A program made the translations under genes and the position numbers. Positions 41,140 to 51,170 of a stretch of DNA of 64,000 nt are shown here, one piece after another. Position 1 is the stretch's first letter. Every line of letters starts with the position of its first letter. Source of the stretch: Channallabes apus (lineage: Eukaryota; Chordata; Actinopteri; Siluriformes; Clariidae); the NCBI GenBank assembly GCA_030522415.1, contig CM060113.1, positions 3,427,467-3,491,466 of the forward strand. Direction: 5' to 3'. The notes beneath the pieces were generated by a model. It saw only the letters and a list, made by a program, of their open reading frames with translations, had not been told where the DNA came from and did no database searches.

Positions 41140-42256
41140 AATAGAGAGGAGAGGCGGGACAAAGAATGGAGAGAGGTGAAGAGTGGAGTGAAGGAGAGGA
41201 GAGACGGGTGAAGCAGTGGAGAGACGGGTGAAGGAGAGGAGAGACAGTGAAGGAGAGGAGAGATGGGTGAAGGAGAGGAGAGACGGGTGAAGGAGAGGAG
41301 AGACGGGTGAAGGAGAGGAGAGACAGTGAAGGAGAGGAGAGACGGGTGAAGGAGTGGAGAGACGGGTGAAGGAGAGGAGAGACGGGTGAAGGAGTGGAGA
41401 GACAGTGAAGGAGAGGAGAGACGGGTGAAGGAGAGGAGTGACGGGTGAAGGAGAGGAGAGACGGGTGAAGGAGTGGAGAGACAGTGAAGGAGAGGAGAGA
41501 CGGGTGAAGGAGTGGAGAGACGGGTGAAGGAGAGGAGAGACGGGTGAAGGAGTGGAGAGACGGGTGAAGGAGAGGAGTGACGGGTGAAGGAGAGGAGAGA
41601 CAAGTGAAGGAGAGGAGAGAGGGGTGAAGGAGTGGAGAGACAGTGAAGGAGAGGAGAGACGGGTGAAGGAGAGGAGAGACGGGTGAAGGAGAGGAGAGAC
41701 GGGTGAAGGAGAGGAGAGACAGTGAAGGAGTGGAGAGACAGTGAAGGAGAGGAGAGACGGGTGAAGGAGTGGAGAGACGGGTGAAGGAGAGGAGAGACGG
41801 GTGAAGGAGTGGAGAGACGGGTGAAGGAGAGGAGTGACGGGTGAAGGAGAGGAGTGATGGGTGAAGGAGAGGAGAGACGGGTGAAGGAGAGGAGAGACGG
41901 GTGAAGGAGAGGAGAGACAGTGAAGGAGAGGAGAGACAAGTGAAGGAGAGGAGAGAGGGGTGAAGGAGTGGAGAGACAGTGAAGGAGAGGAGAGACGGGT
42001 GAAGGAGTGGAGAGACGGGTGAAGGAGAGGAGTGACGGGTGAAGGAGAGGAGAGACAAGTGAAGGAGAGGAGAGAGGGGTGAAGGAGTGGAGAGACAGTG
42101 AAGGAGAGGAGAGACGGGTGAAGGAGAGGAGAGACGGGTGAAGGAGAGGAGAGACGGGTGAAGGAGAGGAGAGACGGGTGAAGGAGAGGAGAGACGGGTG
42201 AAGGAGAGGAGAGACAGGTGAAGTAGAGGAGAGACGGGTGAAGGAGAGGAGTGAGG
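41140..42256 (+). repeat. 20-bp-unit minisatellite
   Basis: About 55 head-to-tail copies of GACGGGTGAAGGAGAGGAGA (20 bases), with a 19-base variant starting GACAGTGAAGG and GTGG for GAGG changes. The composition is almost pure purine apart from single T and C positions. A rarer variant, GACAAGTGAAGG followed by GAGGGGTGAAGG, recurs at about 41600, 41936 and 42055, so blocks have been copied. The minus strand is stop-free for 423 and 390 codons in two frames because the unit lacks stop triplets; that is not evidence of a gene. Confidence 0.97.
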
Positions 42257-42378
42257 GAGTGTTTTGTCTTGCTCGTGTCCTCTGCGTTTGCAATATGTTA
42301 ATGTATCTAACACATCAATTACAGATCAGTGTTTCCTTCTAACACACACCGAATCAGCATACACACTACAGGGCCTGA

Positions 42379-42379
<1 letters not shown>

Positions 42380-42467
<88 letters not shown>
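42380..42467. repeat. (CA)n microsatellite
   Basis: About 88 bases of CA with one CG interruption. Confidence 0.98.
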
Positions 42468-42550
42468 CCCAGACCCGGCTGACCAGGTCGAGCATGACGT
42501 TATTAATTATTCAGGTTTACAAACTGAGGAGAGACATTACTCTCCATATT

Positions 42551-42556
<6 letters not shown>

Positions 42557-42594
<38 letters not shown>
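42557..42594. repeat. (GA)n microsatellite
   Basis: An uninterrupted GA run followed by GAGGGAGGGA-type sequence. Confidence 0.97.
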
Positions 42595-42601
<7 letters not shown>

Positions 42602-42800
42602 GGACAGAGAGACAGAAGGAGGGACGGTGGGAGGACGGATTTAAGAACCCCAGCAGAGACAGTAGACTCGTCCCTCTGAGTCTCAACACTGTTTAATAAT
42701 CAGATTAATCAGATCGTCTGTATTTGGTTAAATGAGCAGCATCTGATCTCACTGTACACAGGTCAAAGGTCAAACTTCATCCTGTATGACAATGACCTGG

Positions 42801-42854
<54 letters not shown>
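42801..42854. repeat. (TC)n(AC)n compound microsatellite
   Basis: Ten TC units followed directly by about 17 AC units. Confidence 0.97.
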
Positions 42855-42856
<2 letters not shown>

Positions 42857-42928
42857 AGAATTTCCCTATGAACAAAAATAAATAAATAAATCATATTATA
42901 TGTACAGAACAGACTGCAGAGACAATCT

Positions 42929-42967
42929 GTGTGTGTGTGTGTGTGTGTGTGTTTGTGTGTGTGTGTG
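42929..42967. repeat. (TG)n microsatellite
   Basis: A TG run with one TTTG interruption. Confidence 0.97.
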
Positions 42968-43149
42968 AAGGTCATGATAATGAGCTGACAGTTTGGAACA
43001 TCCCGTAAACCTATATCTAGGTCTCATATCCTGTGTGTGAAGATGCGCTGTGAATAAGAAATATATAAGAGAAGATAAATAAACAAAAGCAAAAAGGAAG
43101 ATTGTGATGAGAGAGAAAGAAAGAAAGTCAGAGGAACAACAAGTTTCTT

Positions 43150-43790
43150 CGACTCTTATGTGTTTAACTCCACATCTGGCTGCAGTGAACATCTCACGCA
43201 GCTTCATGGGCTCATCGCTGCTCCTGCTCTGGTCCAGACGTCTGTTCTCTCCACCACCTGCTCAGGGTTTCGTGCCACACATTCTGGTGGCCTACCTCAA
43301 AGTCTGATGTTGAACAAATTGTCCAGGCTTGTTTTATCTGTTCCCTGTCTTGTTCCTCGTGACATCTACCCCTGGGCCTCCTCGAACCTCGAGCCATTCC
43401 CCATCAGCCTGGTCTGGCTTTGCAGTAGATTGCATCACCGACCTCCCGGTCTCAGCAGGTACAGTAACTCCACAATACTAATCATATTTGATAATTTCTC
43501 AAAGGCACGTCAGCTGATGCTTCTCCCTACAGCTTCTCAAGCTCCCTCCAGTAACACACACTCCTGAGGTCATCTTCAGACAGAGATGTTCAGACAATCT
43601 GGTCTCCCTGAGGACATCACATCAGATTTGCCAAAAAAAAATTATTAAAAAAAGTCTTCCTGCAACCAGACATCACTGTCAGTGTGTCCTCAGGGTACAA
43701 CCTCCTATCTGATGGATAACTAGCCCAAAAATTGTGAAGTTCCTGAGGGCATTTTGCTTCTACTGTACCAGGGCTATGAACCACAGCTCG
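43150..43790 (+). pseudogene. Ty3/Gypsy-type integrase relic
   Basis: Across plus-strand frames the order of a Gypsy integrase can be followed. FWWPTSKSDVEQIVQACFIC (43275-43335) is the zinc-finger end (CxxC region). HLPLGLLEPRAIPHQPG follows (43365-43420). STILIIFDNFSKARQLMLLP (43470-43530) is the core strand that in family members reads TILVIVDRFSKxxxxIPL. SVSSGYNLLSDGQ-like residues come near 43690-43715, where the family has LTSGYHPQSNGQ. Stops and shifts break every part, and the 135-codon frame over the region is only partly in register. No LTRs or other pol parts were found nearby. Confidence 0.75.
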
Positions 43791-44046
43791 GCTTCCAACC
43801 ACCACTCTTCCCTGGTCAAAAGAACCCTCTAATGTCTCAGTAGTCAACAAGAGGTTGAGAAGAACTGAAAGAACCTTAGAAGCCTGCATACTTCTGACTC
43901 CAACAAATCATCCACAGGCAGAAGAACCAGGCAGACAGACAACTGACCGAGATATACAGTATTGGTCTGGTTCTCCACACGAAACCTAAACCTGGAGTTG
44001 CATGTTGTTTACTCTTGGTCCCTTTAAGAATGACATTAAAGATTAG

Positions 44047-44082
44047 CATCCATCCATCCATCCATCCATCCATCCATCCATC
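44047..44082. repeat. (ATCC)n microsatellite
   Basis: About nine CATC/ATCC units. Confidence 0.97.
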
Positions 44083-44234
44083 TACAGTAGGCACTGTGCA
44101 GACCAAAGGTGACTTTTTCGTACAGTATATTCCCACTATTGCCGTTGTGTCTTAGACCACAAACCGCCCATCCATTCTTTAAACTCCTCAATGGACAAAA
44201 ACAATGATGAGTGAAAGAAATCAAAAAAGAGAAA

Positions 44235-44235
44235 C

Positions 44236-44266
<31 letters not shown>

Positions 44267-44412
44267 AACAAAAAGGATACAGAAATGAGTCAGAAGAGGG
44301 AGGGAGAGAGAAGTAAAGAAAAAGAAAGAAATAATGAATGAATAAATAGTAAAAGAAAGAAAGAAAAACAAACAAAACAGATAAAACAATAAAGAAAGAA
44401 AGAAAGAAAGAA
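44235..44412 (+). repeat. (GAAA)n-rich tract
   Basis: GAAA runs at 44238-44268 and 44394-44412 with purine-rich sequence between. Confidence 0.9.
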
Positions 44413-44619
44413 GAGGTTAGTGTAACAACAAGGATTTTACAAATGTATATATTTTTCCTCTATATTTTCTATATTTTGCTATATTGTTCTTATTTGTACA
44501 GTATATTTCTATCCTAGTTAAATTTATTTCTATCGGAAATAATAATTTATGAATTTATTTCGATTTTATTTTTATTCGTATTTATTTCTTATCTATAAGC
44601 TTTAGTTTTCTTTTTCAGG

Positions 44620-44700
44620 TCACTGGCGGTGGTTTAAGCAGTTCACTGCACATCGTACTGTGTGACCGTGTATGTGAGAAATAAACATTTGAATTTGAAG
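44620..44700 (+). repeat. LINE/SINE 3' tail-like fragment
   Basis: GTTCACTGCACATCGTACTG, GTGACCGTGTATGTGAGAAA and TAAACATTTGAATTTGAA resemble the TGTATATGTGACAAATAAA tail of the SINE at 45788-46040 and of its presumed LINE partner. Confidence 0.5.
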
Positions 44701-44967
44701 GATAAAGAAATGAGTCAGGGAAGGAAAGAAGAAACAAGGGATTTTAAAACAAAGGGCTAAATAGAAAAAGGAAAGAAAGGAGATGAGTAGAACAACATGA
44801 AAAAGGAAACGAGAGGCTGCAAGAAACAGAGGAACAAACAAAGAGGAAGAGAAGAAAAGTTCGGGTTCTACAGCGAGTATCTCAGAGTCTCTCTCTCTCT
44901 AACCGAGGACTCGTCAATGTTCTAAAGACTAATTGTGTTTTACAATCTCAGCATCGTGGCCTTGTTT

Positions 44968-44970
<3 letters not shown>

Positions 44971-45001
<31 letters not shown>
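44971..45001. repeat. (GT)n microsatellite
   Basis: An uninterrupted GT run. Confidence 0.97.
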
Positions 45002-45002
<1 letters not shown>

Positions 45003-45162
45003 ATGCAGTATACTGTATGTGAGAGTAAATGAGTGTTTATGTGTGTTTGTGTGTCCTACTTTCTTCTATGACATGCTGTTCTTCATCCCACAGAACCCTG
45101 GGAACCATCTCCACTGGGAAAACCCGCTTTCCCAAAGGTGAACGAACAGCGCTGTCCCACAT

Positions 45163-45163
<1 letters not shown>

Positions 45164-45216
<53 letters not shown>
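45164..45216. repeat. (AC)n(AT)n compound microsatellite
   Basis: An AC run passing into TATATATATA. Confidence 0.97.
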
Positions 45217-45337
45217 CTGTGCTCCTGATGCAGATATCACTGGTGGAAAGAATCCAGGTTTGATGTGTGAGGATCTCGGAGAATGTGTGATCTCTCCCGA
45301 AGGACCAACACGGGGAGTGTAGAGCTGAGGGACTTCT

Positions 45338-45352
45338 TTGTGTGTGTGTGTG

Positions 45353-45384
<32 letters not shown>
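45338..45384. repeat. (TG)n microsatellite
   Basis: A TG run with one CG interruption, in inverted relation to the AC run at 45164. Confidence 0.97.
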
Positions 45385-45385
<1 letters not shown>

Positions 45386-45440
45386 CTTCTTCATATGTGC
45401 TGTGTGGTTTTAGACTTACATAGCCACAAAAACAGGTCAC

Positions 45441-45442
<2 letters not shown>

Positions 45443-45480
<38 letters not shown>
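45443..45480. repeat. (TG)n microsatellite
   Basis: An uninterrupted TG run. Confidence 0.97.
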
Positions 45481-45482
<2 letters not shown>

Positions 45483-45787
45483 ATGCAATATTGAAATGAC
45501 TTACAGAGCTTAAGATTTCACCATCGCCGTGTACATTACATCATATCAACACTAACATCATTAACATCACATCTGCAGGGGCGTAGCTCAGCACCTGCAC
45601 GCGGCTCGGGATCGCCGTCAGACTCTCCGGATGCTGATGATGTCGTGTTTAACAAGCGAGCAGCGCGACTTCCACACGGACGCTGTGTAAAGGTGCGAGC
45701 CGAAAACCTGCGGCTCGGTTCAAACATAGTAACTGCCAGAACAAGCACAGTTGAGTCATGGGGCAATAAATACTACTGTAAAACAAT
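45481..45787. other. non-coding, GC-richer stretch
   Basis: It contains CpG-containing words such as GCACGCGGCTCGGGATCGCC. GGGCGTAGCTCAGCACCTGC looks like an A box, but no B box or cloverleaf follows. No gene is seen. Confidence 0.45.
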
Positions 45788-46040
45788 TTTTGGGCAGTGG
45801 TGGCTGAGAGGGCTAAGGCACTGAGTTACTGATCGGAAGATCGGCGGTTCGATCTCCTGCTCCACCAGGTTGCCACTGTTGGGCCCTTGAGCGCGGCCCT
45901 TAACCCTATCTGCTCCAGGGGCGCTGTATCATGGCTGACCCTGCGCTCGGACCCCAGTTACGCTGGTACTGTAAATGCGAAGAAGGAATTTCACTGTGCT
46001 GTATTGTATATGTGACAAATAAAGGCTTTTAACTTTAAAA
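45788..46040 (+). mobile_element. tRNA-derived SINE, family A
   Basis: The head GGGCAGTGGTGGCTGAGAGG with GGCTAAGG is the A-box side, and GATCGGCGGTTCGATCTCC the B box. The body has GTTGCCACTGTTGGGCCCTT, GAGCGCGGCCCTTAACCC and CCAGGGGCGCTGTATCATGG. The tail is GCGAAGAAGGAATTTCACTG, then GTATATGTGACAAATAAAGG. This matches the minus-strand copy at 4413-4679. The tail resembles 3' ends of L2/Rex-type LINEs, which may supply its mobility. Confidence 0.9.
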
Positions 46041-46042
46041 AC

Positions 46043-46044
<2 letters not shown>

Positions 46045-46110
<66 letters not shown>
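46045..46110. repeat. (GT)n microsatellite
   Basis: An uninterrupted GT run of about 65 bases, directly after the SINE. Confidence 0.98.
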
Positions 46111-46113
<3 letters not shown>

Positions 46114-46440
46114 GTCTCTTTGGAAATCCTGTAAAATTAGTTCAACCTGAAGGGCTGCTTACGTCAGATTTCAGTGAGGAAGTAAATAAGTGAAAAGGGA
46201 AGAAAGGAAGGACGGAAGGAAGGGAGCCGGGACAAGTGCACAGAACAAGACATAACAAGGGCGGGAAAAACCATGGAGGAAAATAAGAAACTAAAAAAAA
46301 AAGAAGAAGCAAAAATCAGTGGGTAAAATGGGAATATAAAAAAAAAATTGGTGTCATTAAAAAATACAAATCAATGGCGTGGGCAACTAAAAAAGGGAAA
46401 GGTGGCAGGGTCAAAAACCAAGGGGTAACATGGGGATGGC

Positions 46441-46466
46441 GGGGGGGGGGGGGGGGGTAGGGGGGC
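46441..46466. repeat. poly-G tract
   Basis: A run of about 17 G, then TAGGGGGG; it could form a G-quadruplex. Confidence 0.95.
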
Positions 46467-46812
46467 AGATAAAACAAAGTCGCATAACAGGGAAGGGGAG
46501 GAAGTGAAGAAAAGCAAAAATTTGGAAAAACATGGGAAGAAGTGCAGAAGCAAAACACAAAGAGTGTGAGAAAGACATTTATTAAGAAAAGGCGGTTTAA
46601 ATTGATGTGTTTAAGGGATGGAAATAAATTACAAATAAATGAAAATGAATAAATAAATAAATAAAAATGGCCAAAATGACAATAAAATCAAATGGAGAAG
46701 CGAGGAAGAAAAAAGAGAGAAAAAAAACAAGGGAGAAAATGAATGAATTAATTAATTAATAAATAAACAAATATAAAAATCTAAAATAAAAATGAATGAA
46801 TAAATAAAAATA

Positions 46813-47060
46813 GGGACCTCCGAGTGGCGCAGTGGTAAAGCGCTCGCCCTATCATCCGGAGATCTGGTTCGAATCCCGGGTGATGCTGTAATCTCTCTCA
46901 GCCGGAGGTCTAGAGGGAGCTGATTGGCCGAACTCTCTCAGAGGGGCGGGATGAGAGGTACTTAGTGCTGCCACATTAATCACGGCGCTACAGCCAATCA
47001 GGGGCGTCTGTGAGCTCACGCACACGGAAGGAGCAGATAGCGCTGTCCTCCGAGTGTGTA
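46813..47060 (+). mobile_element. tRNA-derived SINE, family C
   Basis: GGACCTCCGAGTGGCGCAGT with GGTAAAGCGCTCGCC is the A-box region and TCTGGTTCGAATCCCGG the B box. The body has GTCTAGAGGGAGCTGATTGG, CGGGATGAGAGGTACTTAGT and GCGCTACAGCCAATCAGGGG. The decamer CCTCCGAGTG occurs at both ends. A strongly diverged body copy lies at 60567-60715. The internal part shares nothing obvious with families A or B. Confidence 0.85.
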
Positions 47061-47265
47061 ATTAATTAATAATGATAATAATAATAATACATGAGGTGAG
47101 GGGGAAAAATGGGGTGAAAAGGCAATAGATATATTAAAACCCAATAGGAACAGATAAAGAAAAAAAGGTTTAAATAAATGAATTAATAAACAAACAGACA
47201 AATAATAGATAGATATAAAATATAATATAATAATATTGTATTATAATTTTTTTATAGAAGTATAT

Positions 47266-47309
<44 letters not shown>
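47266..47309. repeat. (AAT)n microsatellite
   Basis: About 14 AAT units. Confidence 0.97.
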
Positions 47310-47310
<1 letters not shown>

Positions 47311-47512
47311 GTGAGGTGTGAAATAAATAAAAAAACATATTTTAAAAAAATGAAGTACCAAATTTGGTTGCACAAAAAAAAAAAAAAAAGGAGATTGTGT
47401 TATAAAGCAATAGATTAAACAAAAACCAATGGGACAAAATTGGGAATTTGTTTTTAAGGTTTAAATATATAAATATTAAATATGTAAATAAATGTTCTGA
47501 TTCTGGTTTACA

Positions 47513-47513
<1 letters not shown>

Positions 47514-47543
<30 letters not shown>
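47514..47543. repeat. (CA)n microsatellite
   Basis: An uninterrupted CA run. Confidence 0.97.
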
Positions 47544-47546
<3 letters not shown>

Positions 47547-47815
47547 TTAAGTGAATGTTCACACTGTGTTTATGAACAGGTTACAGACTGATGTGGACGG
47601 CTGAGTGTCGGTGATGTTGAGTGATGTTGAGTTCTGTGCTTTTATGTAAATGAGGTTGTGCGTGCGTTTATGAGAGACGTGTTCCTTACAGATTCTGTGT
47701 GTCTGCACCGAGTGACACAAGGTGAACTTTCACATTAAACTGAGAAGAAAACATCATTCTCTATCTGTCACTCCATCTCTCCCTCATCCCCCCCCCCCTC
47801 TCTCTCTCTCTCTCT
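47544..47815. other. non-coding, mixed composition
   Basis: No gene. A poly-C run followed by a (TC)n run lies at 47789-47817. Confidence 0.5.
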
Positions 47816-47817
47816 CA

Positions 47818-47945
47818 GTTCAATTCAATTTAGCTGTTTTATTGGCATGACAAATAAGGTACATTTGTATTGCCAAAGCTTCGTTTACAAAGTTTTCGGA
47901 ATATTAAAGAATAATAAAACAGGAAATTGAAAATTGTAGAGTCTG
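47818..47945. repeat. dispersed repeat, copy 1
   Basis: TTCAATTCAATTTAGCTG, TTTTATTGGCATGACAAATA and ACATTTGTATTGCCAAAGCT. The words TTTATTGACAAATATTTACA and TTGCCAAAGTTTAG recur near 55709-55750. It looks like the 3' end of a retroposon family. Confidence 0.55.
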
Positions 47946-48980
47946 TAATACAGCGGAAATGAAAACATTAAACACTGCAACGTTGCCATGTGAATGTGAC
48001 TCTCTCTCTCTCTCTCTCTTAAATTCAATTGAAAGTCTCCTCCATCGCTGTGACTGTTTACAGAATTTCTAAAGCAATAGGCTTAAAACTCGAGGCACCG
48101 AGGACAAATATATTACAAAATTATATTTAACGTAAAACCCGTGCAGTTCCAATAAAACTGATGCGAATGAAAAGTACAGTAAAGTCGAGGCTCTGGGATA
48201 TTCCTGAGTCGCGACGTATTTTTAAACATAACAGTGCTGTATTTTGGGATTTACTTTGACTTTTTGGCGTAAATCCTCATCTCTGCTTTGTAATGTCTGG
48301 TGCTTAAGATAATGTCTGGTCTGCTCCTCGATATCGCTTTTCGTCTGGTACCAGAAACGGTTCACAAGATAACGCAGAAAACACATGGGCTGTCACAGTA
48401 AACATATCGAAAATTACAGAATCAGAAATATGAAAAAAAAAATCCAGAAATGTTGATAATAAGTATATTTATTCTAAATATTTCACTCAAAATTATATAT
48501 ATATATTTTTTTATAATTTTACCTCCTAACGGAAAGCATGTTATAATATCACACAGAATTATTAACATCAATTAGGTTGAAAATTGTCCAAACGTTGCCA
48601 AATTCACTATTTTTCCCCCAACATGTTCGCTTTTGTAAGTGTGGGATTCTTGGTTTTAGAAAGAAGACTAAAATCCATTAGAGTTAACAAGTATGTTTAA
48701 TGTCTAAGCATTAAAACAAATCTCTGATAATCTCTAAATAGAATTTCAAATTTCAACCCTTTCAATGTATCAACTTATTTACATCCACAAAACTTTTGTC
48801 AGCTAAGTTACAAACAGAAAAGATTTGTCTCAATTCCAATTGTACTGCATCATACGACCTCATTCCTCACCTCAGGGGACTCAATCATCACTGAGGACGT
48901 ACGTTCTTCAACCATCCACTGGTTACATACAGTACAGTTATAGTCTACAGATTCTTTATGATTTTAATACATTTATAAAT
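47946..48980. other. non-coding, no recognised feature
   Basis: It includes a (TC)n run at 48000-48019 and AT-rich parts. No gene or named repeat. Confidence 0.6.
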
Positions 48981-48983
48981 TAA

Positions 48984-49110
48984 AATAGTGGTGATGGTGT
49001 AATATTTAACACTGTGGCCTCGCACCATCAGGGTTGTGGGTTCGAGTCCCTCGCCTCGGGTCTGTGTGCGTGGAGTTTTCATGTTCCCCCATGCTATGTG
49101 AGTTTCCTCC
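48984..49110 (+). mobile_element. truncated SINE, Mermaid-like family
   Basis: AGTGGTGATGGTGTAATATT is the head, GGGTTGTGGGTTCGAGTCCC the B box, and GTCTGTGTGCGTGGAGTTTT with GAGTTTCCTCCGGG the body. It breaks off at TCCTCTGAC, so the 3' half is missing. Confidence 0.8.
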
Positions 49111-49609
49111 GGGTCCTCTGACAAAGAGTGAGATTTGTTCAAATCTAATAAACTGTTCATAAAAATGATAAATGAGAAGAGTTTTTAATAATGGGTCAAG
49201 ATAGAGGACAATTTCCTATTTCTTTATGTTTCTCAGTAGTGCACATAATCAAACAATCAAAAAATAATAATAAAAGATACGTTTTGCAGCTGGTAGATAT
49301 GATGCAAATTATAGAATGACTATTATAGAAGCTGGTCCAAATTATAGAATCACTCAAGTATTGGAGAAAACATGAAACATGCCGGAGAGCAGACATCAGA
49401 TACTGGAGAAAACAAATCGGATTTCTGAGGAAACATAAGATATCGGAAAAAAAACATAACAAATATTAGCGAAAAACATCAGATTTTTGAGATTAAATAT
49501 TAAAGAAAATCTAGAAAACACATTTGATTTGAATTTCCAACCCAATAGATGAGAAACTCCATCTGTCCAACTTCTCTCTGTATCCGTCTCTCCATTTCAC
49601 ATTCTCATT

Positions 49610-49612
<3 letters not shown>

Positions 49613-49644
<32 letters not shown>
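49613..49644. repeat. (TA)n microsatellite
   Basis: About 16 TA units. Confidence 0.97.
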
Positions 49645-49648
<4 letters not shown>

Positions 49649-49796
49649 TTTTTTTTAGTAAACATATCAGCTATTTCATAAAACCTCACAGAGAAAATAT
49701 ATTACACAAGCATAAGAACGTGTCGTTGACGGTTAAAGAGTTTGTAGAAACAGTTAAAAGGTTAAAATAATCTGATGATCTTTAATGTAATCAGTG

Positions 49797-49819
49797 ATAT
49801 TATTATTATTATTATTATT
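49797..49819. repeat. (ATT)n microsatellite, left of SINE
   Basis: An ATT run that resumes at 50193-50214 on the other side of the inserted SINE. Confidence 0.95.
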
Positions 49820-50192
49820 CGTTCATTCATTTTCTATACCGCTTAATCCTGTGTTCAGGGTCGCGGGGGACCTGGAGCCTATCCCAGGAGACTTCGGGCA
49901 CTAGGCGGGGTACACCCTGGACAGGGTGCCAGTCCATCGCAGGGCACACACACATACACACACTCACACACCCAATCACACACTACGGGCAATTTAGGAA
50001 CGCCAATTAGCCTAACCTGCATATCTTTAGACTGTGGGAGGAAACCGGAGTACCCGGAGGAAACCCACCAAGCACGGGGAGAACATGCAAACTCCATGCA
50101 CACAGAGACGGGAATCGAGCCTGGCCGGGGAATCGAACCCAGACCCTGGAGGTGCAAGGCGACAGCGCTAACCACTACACCACCGCGCCGCC
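49820..50192 (-). mobile_element. tRNA-derived SINE, young full-length copy (Mermaid-like)
   Basis: The reverse complement of the family at 7828 and 38798. On the plus strand CATTTTCTATACCGCTTAAT opens the tail, and GGGAATCGAACCCAGACCC with AACCACTACACCACCGCGCC is the complement of the B box and head. It sits inside an ATT microsatellite, so the target duplication is made of ATT units. Confidence 0.93.
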
Positions 50193-50214
50193 ATTATTAT
50201 TATTATTATTATTA
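50193..50214. repeat. (ATT)n microsatellite, right of SINE
   Basis: The continuation of the ATT run split by the SINE. Confidence 0.95.
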
Positions 50215-51170
50215 GAGGTTGATGTCCACGTACGTGTACGTGTGTCTTTCTGTACAGCAGAACTCTCTGTCTAACTTATTAATAGACAGAAATGACATTC
50301 TGTAAGGTTGAGTATCTGACGCCTTGTTTACACTAAGTTGTCCTTCTTTGGTGCTCAGACAAATACACTCCCTGTTCGGTAATCGGAGAGAGAATCACAG
50401 ATGAGAAATGGAAAAAGTAGATCAGATAAAGATGAAGTTTTGTCTTAAAACGACTCCAGCGTGTTAAAATTCACTTATACCACTTCAGCGCTGTTATTTC
50501 AGACAAAGTGAAAATATCAACTAATCCCAGTCAAAATATTCACTTTATCTTTTCTAATTAATATCCATTGGTGCAGGTGTTTGTTTACACTGAGACAGTA
50601 GCGCATTAGTAGATTATTATACAGTAGATTATTAAATCCGGGACATAACTGTTCATAACACTTCAAAATTCTCTCTATATAAAATATAAAAATTCTAAAA
50701 TATAAAATATCACAACTTACTCAACATTTTGATTTTGTTCATGCTACAGGTTTAACTTCACTAAAATATTAAGTAAGTCCTGACAGAGTTTCAGTGCTGT
50801 GACATTTTTTAAACTTTGGCCAGATTTTTGACATCCAGTTACAGTATATCAATAAGAGCGAGTTCTGACCAAAGCACAGACAAAACCTTTCTTTTATTCA
50901 TTTAGACTCCAGATGAAAAGTATTGGTCATGAGATCCTGTGACAAGCAGATACGAGTCAAACTGGATTTACAGAGTTACTAACTGTAAGACCTGGAGACT
51001 CCTTCCCTAAATATTCCATAAAGGCATCCCACTTTACTGAGTACATCACCACACCAGCGGTCACACACACATAGTCTGGTGTACAGTGAGTGTGAACGAG
51101 CAGCTCCAGAAAACACCTTTCGAACGCATAAATCTTGATCACAACCTCCATCTGTCTGACTTTTTTCCCT
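50215..51170. other. non-coding, no recognised feature
   Basis: AT-rich to mixed sequence. GTCCACGTACGTGTACGTGT at 50223 is a short palindromic tract. No gene seen. Confidence 0.55.

Noticed and set aside
41042..42313. A 423-codon (and 390-codon) minus-strand reading frame as a repetitive protein gene
   Set aside because: It is fully explained by a 20-bp minisatellite lacking stop triplets in all registers; the peptide repeats in shifted frames and there is no plausible start context or flanking exon.
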